From Odobenus rosmarus divergens (Eukaryota > Chordata > Mammalia > Carnivora > Odobenidae), in the NCBI RefSeq assembly GCF_000321225.1, contig NW_004450302.1:1855156-1919155 (forward strand): 64,000 nt of DNA, in the 5' to 3' direction. The number at the start of each line of letters is the position of its first letter. Positions within the stretch are counted from its first letter, which is position 1. Shown here one piece after another: positions 1-10,000 of the stretch. Under the pieces are notes generated by a model. The model saw only the letters and a list, made by a program, of their open reading frames with translations, made no database searches and was not told the DNA's origin. Made by a program: the position numbers and the translations under genes.

Positions 1-712
1 ACTAAATGTCAAGTTTTAGTGTTTTAAGGTTCTGTCTCAAAATTGAATTCCACTCCTTAATGGGACTCCACCAATTATTTTTTCTCTTAAAGGGGGATCT
101 TTTAAATGGGCTTATCACACCCATTTGAGAAGCAGTGGATTTGGATTTCTGTCATTGTTAAATCGTGATTGACCTGGTTCATCACCTCCTCTTCTTGTTC
201 TGACTTCATTTGCAGTGAGTGCCAGGGAAGAAGACCTACCTATTACTCTCTGAGATTAAGTTGAATTGACTGAATTCTTCAGGCATCTGGCTTCAAGCTT
301 ATTCCTAAAGCGGTGTACTCCTGGGCTATGTCCATGAATTTCTAAGCATTTCCAATGGGTAGATGGTAGATGTCAGCAGTCACATGGCTAACTTAGTCCT
401 GTGTTCTTCAATAAGTCGTTGAGCAAACAGTTGGAATATTTTGTATTTAATGTTTAGAATAATGAATCACTCCAGAGATTACTGAGAGAGAGTATGGAAT
501 CCGTCACTACAAGTCTTTGAAATTTGGATGAAGCCATCTGCCCAAGATATTAGGATGGAAGGAAACTCATGCTGAGTGTGGCCCTGGGTTGAACATTTCC
601 ATAGAGAGAGCAGGGCGGGGGATCCTACCTGATTTCTGTTCTCCCTGTAGTGTTTGTTTTTTTTTTGCTGCGAGAGAAGTAGACCTGATAGGATGGGTTT
701 TGTGTTCAACAG
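1..712 (+). other. CWC25: CWC25 intron (left part cut by window edge)
   Basis: This stretch precedes the acceptor AG at 711-712 of the penultimate CWC25 exon. A pyrimidine tract (a long T run near 654-667) lies about 45 bases upstream of the acceptor. I see no exon, repeat head or RNA gene in it. Earlier CWC25 exons lie outside the window. Confidence 0.7.
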
Positions 713-874
713 AAAGCTCTCATCAGAGGAACTAGAGCGAAAACGTCAAGAAATGATGGAAAATGCCAAGTGGCGGGAGGAAGAGAGGCTGAACATCCTC
801 AAGAGGCACGCTAAGGATGACGAACGGGAACAGAGGCTGGAGAAGCTGGGTGCCCGGGATGGGAAGTTTATCCA
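713..874 (+). CDS. CWC25: CWC25 penultimate coding exon
   Basis: It encodes the Glu/Arg/Lys-rich helix that ends in GARDGKFI and the first two bases of a His codon. The acceptor is AACAG and the donor is GTGAGT. Confidence 0.92.
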
Positions 875-1490
875 GTGAGTGCATCTTGCTGCCTAAGGGC
901 TTTCATGGCTGTGGTCCCAAGGAGGCAGCTGGGTAGCTGATTCATTCATTGTGTTCCTGGTGTTTCTGTGTCTGCAGTGAGAACAGGGAGGTCAGCTTCC
1001 AAGCCACCTTTGTTACTACTCCCAGCATCTAGCTAGGCAGTGGGATACTTTTTATTTGAAGGAAGGAGGAGTGAATTGGTATTTTCACTGAATCTCCTTG
1101 CCTTCCATTTAAATAAGAATTCATGGCTCAGGAGGCCTTTTTCCAATGAGGCTTTACTTGGTTTCCAAAACAGATAACTTTTCCCTGATGGAAGTTGTTT
1201 TAACAAATTGAGTTCCAGATGGAGTCCACTCCAAGGTTACCTACATGGGCTTAAAAGAGCTTGGGTTTCTACATCTGCTTTATGGCTGGCAACCTGTTTC
1301 TTCTATTTCTGCCAGATGGCTGACCAGTTGACAAATATTTCTTACTCACGTTACTCTCCTGTCTTCTCTTCCTAGCCGCATGAAGCTGGAGAGCGCATCT
1401 ACCTCCTCCCTGGAGGATAGGGTGAAACGGAACATCTACTCTCTACAGAGAACCTCAGTAGCTCTGGAGAAGAACTTTATGAAAAGATGA
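713..1490 (+). CDS. CWC25: CWC25 spliceosome-associated protein, last two coding exons (partial)
   Basis: The exons are 713-874 and 1376-1490, with a GTGAGT donor after 874 and a CCTAG acceptor before 1376. Joining CA|C across the intron makes a His codon and keeps frame. The translation starts in a charged helical stretch with the blocks EELERKRQEMMENAKWREEE and LNILKRHAKD, and ends in RTSVALEKNFMKR before TGA at 1488-1490. I recognise this as the C-terminus of CWC25 (CCDC49), a splicing factor that joins the activated spliceosome with Prp2/Prp16-stage factors and helps the first transesterification. The conserved CWF/CIR N-terminal domain is encoded left of the window. The neighbour PIP4K2B in the same orientation fits human synteny in reverse. 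The gene call is secure; the upstream structure cannot be seen. Confidence 0.93.
875..1375 (+). other. CWC25: CWC25 last intron
   Basis: This is a GT-AG intron of about 500 bases. I see no repeat or RNA gene inside it. Confidence 0.85.
1376..1490 (+). CDS. CWC25: CWC25 last coding exon
   Basis: It completes the His codon and encodes RMKLESASTSSLEDRVKRN, then the NFMKR C-terminus and TGA. The 3' UTR follows without a break. Confidence 0.93.
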
Positions 1491-2358
1491 AAGCCATCCC
1501 CTCTCTTGCTGGTTTTCCTGAATTTTCCAGGGAGGCTGCTGATCCCTTAAACATTCTCTTTATAAGAGTTCAAGTGACTTCTTGTACAGTTGTCAGAGCA
1601 CTGCTGTTCAGAGTGACTCTCCTCCAGTGATTCCCGAGACAGCTTACTTCCTTGGGGAACCAGTGTGGCGTACTTTATGGGGCCCTCAGTAACTTTTGCT
1701 GAGTGTCTTGTAGGTTTTAGTGAGTGGGCACTGGACACTCTAGGTGTGAGCACTCATCCTGCTCTGGAAGGCCGTTTCCTGCGGTCATGGTACTTACTAT
1801 GCCACTTCTTCCTGGCTGTGAGAACAGTGTGCCTCAGTGTAGACCGGACCTTGCAGAAGCCTCTCTCTCGAGTCGCCCAGATAGATTGTGCTTCGTGGGG
1901 TAAATGAACATCTATGTGATTTAGTAGATAATGTGACAGAATGATGTCAGCTTAGGGCAGAGCCAAGGGGGTGACAAAGGATCTGGAAGGGGAAACAATC
2001 CAAAAAAGCACTAGATGAGCTGTTGACTATCTTTTGAACTGTAAAAGTGTAGTGTGTATGTGTATAAATGTATAATTTTTACATGCTTTTAAAAAAAGTT
2101 AGCTTTGTGAGAACATCTTGTTTGGTAAGGGACTGTACTATATAATGTTACTGAGTAATACAGTAAGGCAGGTCAGCTTTTTTCCCCCTCTGAATCCGGC
2201 TAGTTTAGGAGGAGCCTGGGTTTGTAGATAGGATCCAGGGTATTTGTCCTTTTACACTGCTTACAGGCTCCCCTGTGGGCAGTGCAGCAGTGAAGTCAGA
2301 TGATTTTAGGAGTCAGGCCCAAATTACCAGTGTGTTCCCACCCTGGCTCTTAAAAGAA

Positions 2359-2364
2359 AATAAA
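2359..2364 (+). terminator. CWC25: Candidate proximal poly(A) signal AATAAA of CWC25
   Basis: This canonical hexamer lies 870 bases after the stop and is followed by a T-rich stretch. Confidence 0.5.
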
Positions 2365-2786
2365 ATGGAAGCTGTTTTATTTCATGGCTTCCTTTTAATC
2401 ATGTAGTAATCTTATTACAATTGTAGATTTTCAGGAGTTTCCTACTATTTTTTAGTCAGGTATTAAAAACCCCAAAGACTCTTGGGACCAGTCTCTTGCC
2501 TTTACTCCTTTCCCTTTTCTGTTCTTTTACCAGAAGCCCTCATTTGACCCATGAACTCCTTAGGCCCTCTTGACCCACACATTAGCTGGGCTAGTTCCTT
2601 GTTCTGCTAATCCCTAATTCTGCTTAAAACGAATTTGGATTTATATTTTTGTGCATTTATGATGCCAGGCACTGTAATACTTAAAACCCAGTCTTTCCCC
2701 AGAGAGAAAGTAACACACACTTGTTATTCATTTAATCACCTCATCCTGCTTCTCTATGCTAATTGTCTTTTATTTTATTACTTGGT

Positions 2787-2792
2787 AATAAA
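2787..2792 (+). terminator. CWC25: Candidate distal poly(A) signal AATAAA of CWC25
   Basis: This canonical hexamer is followed by T-rich sequence. It is the last one before the sequence turns CpG-rich toward the PIP4K2B promoter. Confidence 0.55.
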
Positions 2793-3731
2793 GGCTACAT
2801 TTATTTTTGCAACTGTTTAAAGAGCAACCATGCGCTGAGTACCGAATTTACGAATTCCCATACAGAACAATACTGACCCGTAATTTGTGTCAAATGTTTG
2901 GAGATCCTTCGTCCGAGAGGAATTACATAACAAAGCGTGGGCAGTTTACTCAAAGATGTCATGAAGCGAGCCAGAGAATAAGACGATTACGATTCTCTGC
3001 TGTAGGGTAGATGTCTAAAGGTGCCGCCGGTCTCTTAACTCGACCCTTTGGAGGGAGGAGGCCAAGCGGCTGGTGGGTGGGTGCGGGACCCATTCATAAA
3101 ACCCAGGGCTCCCGGCCCGCTGCTCTCATTGGCCCCGGGGAAAAGGGGCGTGACCCGCGGGGGGAGCGCACTCCAGACCCCGGGGAGTGGGAAGATCCAC
3201 GCTTGGGTGGAGCGAGGGGGAGTTCCTTGGTTTTCCCGGCAGGACTTCCTTTTCCCTTTGCTGGCTTCCTCCTGTCTCCCCCGGGGTGGGATGGTACGTC
3301 CCACCCTCCTCGCATTCCCGCCCCTCCTCCCCTCCGCAGACTGGGCGCCGCCGCCATCTTGGCACGTCAGGTTGAGGGAAAGAGCCAAACCGTGGATTGA
3401 AGGGGGGGCCCGGACAGGGGGACCCTCCCGCGGTAGACGGCGAGCCCTACCCCCAGCCCTCATCCCCTCCCCGTTTCGGTGCGGGGCTCTGAGGCGTCCC
3501 AAGGCCAGCCCGGTTCCTGTCAGGCCCGGGGAGGAGGGGCGGGCGGGGCAGCCGCTGCCTCCCCGGGACGGGCGCTACCACCCGGGCGGGGAGAAGAGCG
3601 CCTGGTGACCGAGGGGTGCGGAGCGAGCCGGCCGGCTCCCTGGAGCGGGGCGGGGCGGGGCGTGGGGGGCGGGGCGTGGGGCGGACGGAACCACCGGGGC
3701 GGGGTGGGGAGGTAACGGGACGGGCGCGACC

Positions 3732-3743
3732 ATGGCGCGGTGA
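3732..3743 (+). promoter_or_regulatory. PIP4K2B: Three-codon upstream ORF in PIP4K2B leader
   Basis: It reads ATG-GCG-CGG-TGA in the context GCGACCATGG, so A at -3 and G at +4 are both optimal. It ends 104 bases before the PIP4K2B start codon. It matters only if transcription starts upstream of 3732, which the Sp1 cluster just upstream makes plausible. Confidence 0.5.
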
Positions 3744-3820
3744 GGGAGCGGGGGTGGGGATCGGTCCCGGGGAGGCCTGGGGCCGCTGGCTTGTGCGCCG
3801 TCTCGGCCGCCCCCCCTTTC

Positions 3821-3841
3821 GCCGCCGCCGCCGCCGCCGCC
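3821..3841 (+). repeat. (GCC)7 triplet repeat in PIP4K2B 5' UTR
   Basis: Seven perfect GCC units lie immediately upstream of the start codon. They are in frame with it and would read as poly-Ala. Confidence 0.9.
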
Positions 3842-3847
3842 CCGGGC

Positions 3848-4006
3848 ATGTCGTCCAACTGCACCAGCACCACGGCGGTGGCGGTGGCGCCGCTCAGCGC
3901 CAGCAAGACCAAGACCAAGAAGAAGCATTTCGTGTGCCAGAAAGTGAAGCTATTCCGGGCCAGCGAGCCGATCCTCAGCGTCCTGATGTGGGGGGTGAAC
4001 CACACG
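3848..4006 (+). CDS. PIP4K2B: PIP4K2B coding exon 1
   Basis: It encodes residues 1-53 and ends GVNHT before a GTAACC donor. The N-terminus includes the basic run KTKTKKKHF that starts the structured region. Confidence 0.97.
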
Positions 4007-7000
4007 GTAACCAGCTCCCCCGCGCGCGCCCCTCCGAGCGCCGCCCCGTGCGCTCCCACGCCCCCCCGCAGGCCCGGCCCTCGCCCCGCGGGCCCTGCCG
4101 GGGACGCCCGCAGCCCCTCGCCAAGCCACTTGCACGCCCACCCCACCCTTGCACGCAGTCCCGGCCGGGTGTGCACTCCCCGCGCGCCACGCGAGGCCTG
4201 GTATCTCCGACGGTGGTATGCCGTCGCCCCCTCCCTCCCCTCCAGCCCCTCTAGCTTCCAGCGTCTGGCTTGCTCGCTTCGGGCAGTCCCTGGAGCTCAG
4301 GGGGAAGGCCTGGGTGCAGCGGAATCCCTTTCATCCCCTCACCCTGTTTGTTGCATGTGTTTCCCCCCTTGTTCCTTCAACCGGCTGCCAGCTCCCTGTC
4401 CAGTTGACAGGGCAAGTGGCATTGGCCTGCCTGAATATTCCTCTATTTCTGTTTATTTGGTTGGTGCGACTGCTTAAAGTTTCCCATCCTCCAGACCTCC
4501 TCACCCCTGACTATGGAAATTCTCCCTGGGTTTCCTTTTTTTCTTCTTGAACAAGATGTATCAACTGGAGAAGCACAGGCTTCCTTGAACCACAGACACT
4601 TTACCAGGGTCTTCCTGGGTTAGGGAGAAGAGAGAATGTAACCATTTGAGAGAAGGTGAGGCCTGATTATAAGGAAGACTATTCATAGTAGAAATAATGT
4701 GTTTTCCTGCATTCTTCTATGGTGTTCATGTCAAAGACATTGACTTCTCTTTTATTGGGCTTTCTGTTGTACCGTCATGAAGGGTGTGATAGTGGTGGGT
4801 GGTTAGGATGAGAGGGCAGTCCCCTGGACACTTGGGGTGCTTTGAGATTCTCCTATCTCAGGAAGGGAGTTGGAGCCCAGGATTCATGCTTGAGCTGGAG
4901 GACTTTGGTTGCGCCCTGTTTGTTTAGGGTCTTTCTTTCTTCCTTTCCAACCACTTGCTCCTTGCCTTCTGACCATTTACAGTGTGAGTCCCTACACCAG
5001 GAATGAGCAGAGGAAGTAAAAGGACCTGAAACACCCAACTTCACCAACTACAAGTTTGGAATGAGAAAGATGAAGCTTTTGGCTTGGGTTTCCTGTGAAT
5101 TTCAGTTCTTTAGGCACCCTTACTTTTCAGAGCACTTGAAATTGCCCACAAGATCAAATGATGACACAGGGGCCTGGGGCCAGCAAGACTTTTTGCTTTG
5201 CTTTGGTAGAGGAGCCTTTCGCTGGAGATCAATGAACCATAGTCTGAGCCAGGGTTCTAGATCTTTACATCTAATACAGAAAAGTGCATGAGTATGGTGA
5301 GGTCTTTGTTGGTGTTTTGGTCTTGGGCAGTTTACTGTTTTCAGTAACCTCCCTCAGGTGAGGGTCCTGGCCAGGGTAGGGAGTAGCGCTGGTTTCATGC
5401 CCAGACCCCTGGAAGCTGCTTGGGGCCAGTAGTCCAGCAGACTTTGTTTCTCCTGCTTCCTGCTGCCTCAGGGGTCATCTGACAACATTGCAAGGGAAAC
5501 TGGGTCATCAAAATGTGGACCTTGTGTCCCTGCCTGGAAGTCAGTCCTTGATTTTGTCCTACAGCCCGCTTCTCACTAGAAAGCATCCTGTCTATATAGA
5601 GCATTGGTGGAGGTTCTTAGAGCTCCTGCCTTGGAATATTGCTGCTAACTACCTTGGGTCCCTTATTTTATACACAAAGACATGGAGGCCCAGCTGGAGG
5701 ATTACCTCACCCATGGCCACAGCAGCAGATGCAGCTCATTCACCACGGGCTGTGTTATTCAGTGGTGGTGCTTGAATGGCAGGTCTCGCTCTCTGTGCCT
5801 CCTGTTCCTTAGTCCATTTCTCAGCCAAGTGCCAGGATAGGTAGGGATGATGGTCTTATTAGAGAACCTGAATGCACGCTCAGGTGTGTGTGCCCGTGCC
5901 TGCCAGCTCCCGGGAGCGTGTGTGATGTTGGATGTTCTGATAGGCGGGCAGTGAGTCTGCCCAGATGTGGGCCTATGCATGGTAGATGGATAGGCATCTG
6001 TGAGTCTTACTTTCTTGGACTAGGCAGTCACCCTCTTTCTTTGCCAACTTGAAGAAAAGTTTGAGGGCTAGCTGGAAAGGCGTTGACGTTAAGCAAGACC
6101 CACGGTTCTGGGCGTAATGAGCGGGTGCCTCAGGGAACAGACACTGGCACCACTCCCTGGACCTGGTAAGCGGCGCAACGCAGTTGGCCCCAAGGCTTAG
6201 TGCTTCATCGGGGCCTGCGGTAAGGTCTGGTATTTTAGGGTCCCCCATCTGGGAAATGGAGGCAGCTCCCCAGAAGAAGAGTGGTGTAAAATCTTGTAGT
6301 TCTCTAGGGGGTCAGGACCACATAGTTCTTGGTGGATTGCTAGCCTTTCTGGGAGGTTGCCTTCCTTCAGAAGCCCACTTTTGCCAGTTTTGGCGATCTG
6401 AGGCTTCAGAGATCACATTTCTTTGAATCTTTAAGTTTCTCACCCCTTTAGGCCTTTTAGGGCATGATAGTCTATGGCTGATGGTGGATGGATATGCCTT
6501 TATGGAGAGAAGTCAGTGACTCTCTCCTGAGGTGGTTGATTTACTTCCAGTTGGAAAAAGAGAGGATTTTTGAGCTTGGTGTTGTCACAGGAGCTCCTCT
6601 CGGGGACAAGAGATGCAGCCCATGGACTTTGTGGAGAGAGACTGCAGGGAAAAAAGTCAGAAGACTTTGGATCTGGGGCACCCAGCTGGCTCAGTCGGTG
6701 GAGCATGTGACTCTTGATCTCGGGGTCGTGAGTTTGACTCCCACGTTGGGTGTAGAGCGTACTTAAATAAAACTTAAAAAAAAAAACAAAACAACTTTAG
6801 ATCTGTCAGGGGAAAACTAGTAAAGAGAGAACCCCAGTATTTTAGTGGATGAAATACAGTTTGGAGGTAGAGAAGATTGCCTTGGAGAGGGACGTGGAGA
6901 CCAGAGGAGGCCGACCTGACTTGATGACCTGTTGGTCATTTTAGGAACCAGGTATTCGTGAAGCTTTACTCAGGTGATCACAAGGGTTAGGAGCAGTTGG

Positions 7001-10000
7001 CGGTAACTATATTTAACCACGTAGGAACCTGCTATACTGTTCTTCAAAGTGACTACACCATTGTACATTTCACCAGCAGGGTGTGGGGGGTTCCAATTTC
7101 TCCACATCCTTGTCAACACTTGCGATTATCTGTCTTTTTTATCATAGCCACCGTGGTGGGTGCGAAGTGTTACGTCATTGTGATTATGATTTGTGTTTCC
7201 TTGATAGCTAATGGTGTTGAGTATCTTTTCATGTGCTTATTGGCTATTTATATATTTTCTTTTTTTTAAGATTGATTTATTTGACAGAGAGAGCAAGAGC
7301 ATAAGCAGGGGGAAGGGCAAAGGGAGAAGGAGAAGCAGTCTTCCTGCTGAATAGGGAGCCGGACATGGGGCTCAATCCCAGGACTCTGGAATTGCCTGAG
7401 CCGAAGGCAGATGCTCAACTGACTGAGCCACCCAGGCGCCTGGGCCATTTATATATTTCCATCAGACAAATGTCTGTTAAGATCTTTGTCCATTTTTAAA
7501 AAATATTTTTGTCCATTTTTAATTGGGTTGTCTTTTCATTATTGAGTTATAAGAGTTCTTTTTTTTTGAGAGGGAGAGAGAGAGAGAGCGTGTGAGCATG
7601 AGATGGGGGGGTGGAGGCACAGGGAGAAGGAGAGGGAGAAGCAGACTCCTTGCTGAGCAGGGAGACAAGGGAGCTTGATCCCGGGACCCTGAGACATGAC
7701 CTGAACTGAAGGCAGACACTTAACAGACTGAGCCACCCAGGTACCCCTTGAATTATAAAGCGTTCTTTTTTTTTTTTAAGATTTTATTTATTTATTCATA
7801 AGAGACAGAGAGAGAGAGTCAGAGGGAGAAGCAGGCTCCCCGCTGAGCGGAGAGCGCGATGCAGGACTCTATCCCAGGACCCTGGGATCATGACCTGAGC
7901 CGAAGGCAGACGCTTAACCATCTGAGCCACCCAAGCGCCCAAGAGTTCTTTATATATTTTAGGTACAAGTCCCTTATCAGATATATGATTTGCAAGTATT
8001 TTCTCCCATTTTTTGGATTATCATTTACACTTTCTTGATGGTATCTTTTGAAGCTCAGGTTTTTAATTTTGATAAAGTACAATTTACGTATTTTCTTTGT
8101 TTGCTTGCACTTTTGGTGTCATTTCTAAGAAGGCTTTGCCTCACACAAGGTCATGAAAAGTTACTCCTATTTTTTCTTCTAAGAAAAACTCTCAGAGTTG
8201 TTGTTTTTTTAAGATTTTATTTATTTATGGAAAGAGAGAGAGAGAGAGAACGAGGGGGGGAGGGGCAGAGGGAAAGGGAGAAGCACACTCCCTGCTAGGC
8301 AGGGAGCCTGACATGGGGCTCGAACCCTGGACCCTGAGATCATGACCTGAGCCAAAGGCAGATGCTTAACTGACTGAGCCACCCAGGTGCCCCAAACTCT
8401 TACATTTTTAGCTCTTACATTTAGGTCTGTAATCCATTTTGAATTAATTTTGGTGTATGGTGTAAGGAACAGATTCATTCTTTTTTTTTTTTAATTTTTT
8501 TTTTTAAGATTTTATTTATTTATTTGAGAGAGAGAATGAGATAGAGAGAGAGCATGAGAGGGGGGAGGGTACGAGGGAGAAGCAGACTCCCTGCTGAGCA
8601 GGGAGCCCGATGTGGGACTCGATCCCGGGACTCCAGGATCATGACCTGAGCCGAAGGCAGTCGCTTAACCAACTGAGCCACTCAGGCGCCCGGAACAGAT
8701 TCATTCTTAAGTCTGTTCATTTCTCTCCCACACTCCACCCCCATGTTGTCCATGCATTTTCTTTGCTTAATGCAGACCCAGAACCTCTTTTACCTGCCTT
8801 TTTCTCTTGCTCTGTGACTTTAAAACTCTTTAGTAAGTATTCCTGCTCTAGTGGGGCCTTTGGATAAATTTGCCCTCGGCCAGGCCTTCCCACCTCACGG
8901 AGAACAGGAAGAGAAGAAAAACCATGGTATGAAAAAGGAGGACTAAACATAGGAGTGAATTTGTTGGCACCTGTGGCTCTGTTCTTGCCCTTTTCCTCTC
9001 TAGTTTGAGGTCTTACTTGGACTTCCTCGGTCTTGGGGTTTTTCAACTCATCATGTTTTCTGATGGCGGCAGGTAACACCTGATTGTCAGTGCTAGCCAG
9101 CTGACTGCTGCGCCACCCACAGAACCGCAGGACAAGTCAAGAAACCTGCATGCCCTGCCCACGCCTCCTGGGTTCCTAGGAAGGTCACACAGGGAAGTAG
9201 AGGCTTCTGGAATCAGAGTTCAGCAGACTAGAACTAGTGGCTGAATTTTCATCTCCAGTAGGATCAGCACAGAGTGAATTCTCTGCTCCTGAATTTCTCA
9301 CTCAGCTTGTGTAGCCTCATTATTTATGCTGATGGCTCCTGGAGTTAGTCGTGTGGTTAATCCAAAAACTGTTTACATGACGTGAGATACAACATATTTC
9401 CCATACGAATATCTTGTATTTAGCATGATACTTGAATGAATATGCATTCCACAAGTGCACTTGTGCTGAAGGGAAGAGGGGTCGGCCCAGGATTGTGCTA
9501 GATAGTCGAGGACAGGCACATCTTCCTAGAACATTGCTTTAGTCATGACCTTTCATGCTTCAAAACTTTTTTTTTTTAAAGATCTTATTTATTTGTCCGA
9601 GCGAGAGAGAGAGAGAGCACAAGCAGGGGGAGCTGCAGGCAGGGGAAGAAGCAGGCTCCCCGCTGAGCAAGGAGCCTGATACGAGACTCGATCTCAGGAC
9701 CCTGGGATCATGACCTGAGCCGAAGGCAGACGCTTAATGACTGAGCCACCACACCCCGATCCTAGGCCTTTCTGACATGTATTTATTTCTCTTCAGCTTC
9801 CTCTGGCAAGCGGCTCTCTGACTCCCACCCCCACGCGGCACCCATTTCTTCATCTGTTCCCCCCCCCTTTATTTATAACTCCATAGCACTCATCAAATTG
9901 TATTCTTTGCTGTCTGTTTTCCCAGCTGGACAGAGCCCATGTCTTCTCATTTTTGTATCCCCAGCTCTGGCACTGTCCTGGCATAATAGTAAGGCCCTCA

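Larger units (their letters stand above)
1491..2810 (+). other. CWC25: CWC25 3' UTR
   Basis: AT-leaning sequence follows the stop codon, with poly(A) hexamers at 2359 and 2787. The open frames in it have no coding features. The exact 3' end is inferred from the second hexamer. Confidence 0.65.
3020..4220 (+). promoter_or_regulatory. PIP4K2B: PIP4K2B CpG-island promoter and 5' UTR
   Basis: The stretch is strongly GC- and CpG-rich and has no TATA box. It carries an inverted CCAAT motif (CATTGG near 3127), a YY1-like GCCGCCATCTTGG at about 3349-3361, and a cluster of GGGGCGGGGC-type Sp1 boxes at about 3645-3705. It runs into coding exon 1 (ATG 3848) and past its donor. This is the usual layout of a housekeeping mammalian promoter. 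The start site cannot be fixed from sequence. Confidence 0.8.
6990..8482. mobile_element. L1-family LINE fragment, split by SINE insertions
   Basis: The pieces 6990-7260, 7441-7560, 7747-7765, 7941-8203 and 8394-8482 read on through the SINEs as one old LINE sequence. Recognisable blocks include ATTTCTCCACATCCTTG, TTTTCATGTGCTTATTGGC, CCCTTATCAGATATATGATT and TTTTGGTGTATGGTGTAAGG. It is degraded, and I cannot name its subfamily or orientation with confidence. Confidence 0.7.

Noticed and set aside
3520..4176. 218-codon minus-strand open frame antisense to PIP4K2B exon 1
   Set aside because: GC-rich islands lack stop codons by chance. The Pro/Ala/Gly/Arg composition and the overlap with a certain exon argue against a gene.
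8479..8692. Possible tRNA gene signals in SINEs
   Set aside because: Carnivore SINEs descend from tRNA and keep A/B-box-like motifs, but no cloverleaf is intact. Only 40683-40756 folds as a tRNA.
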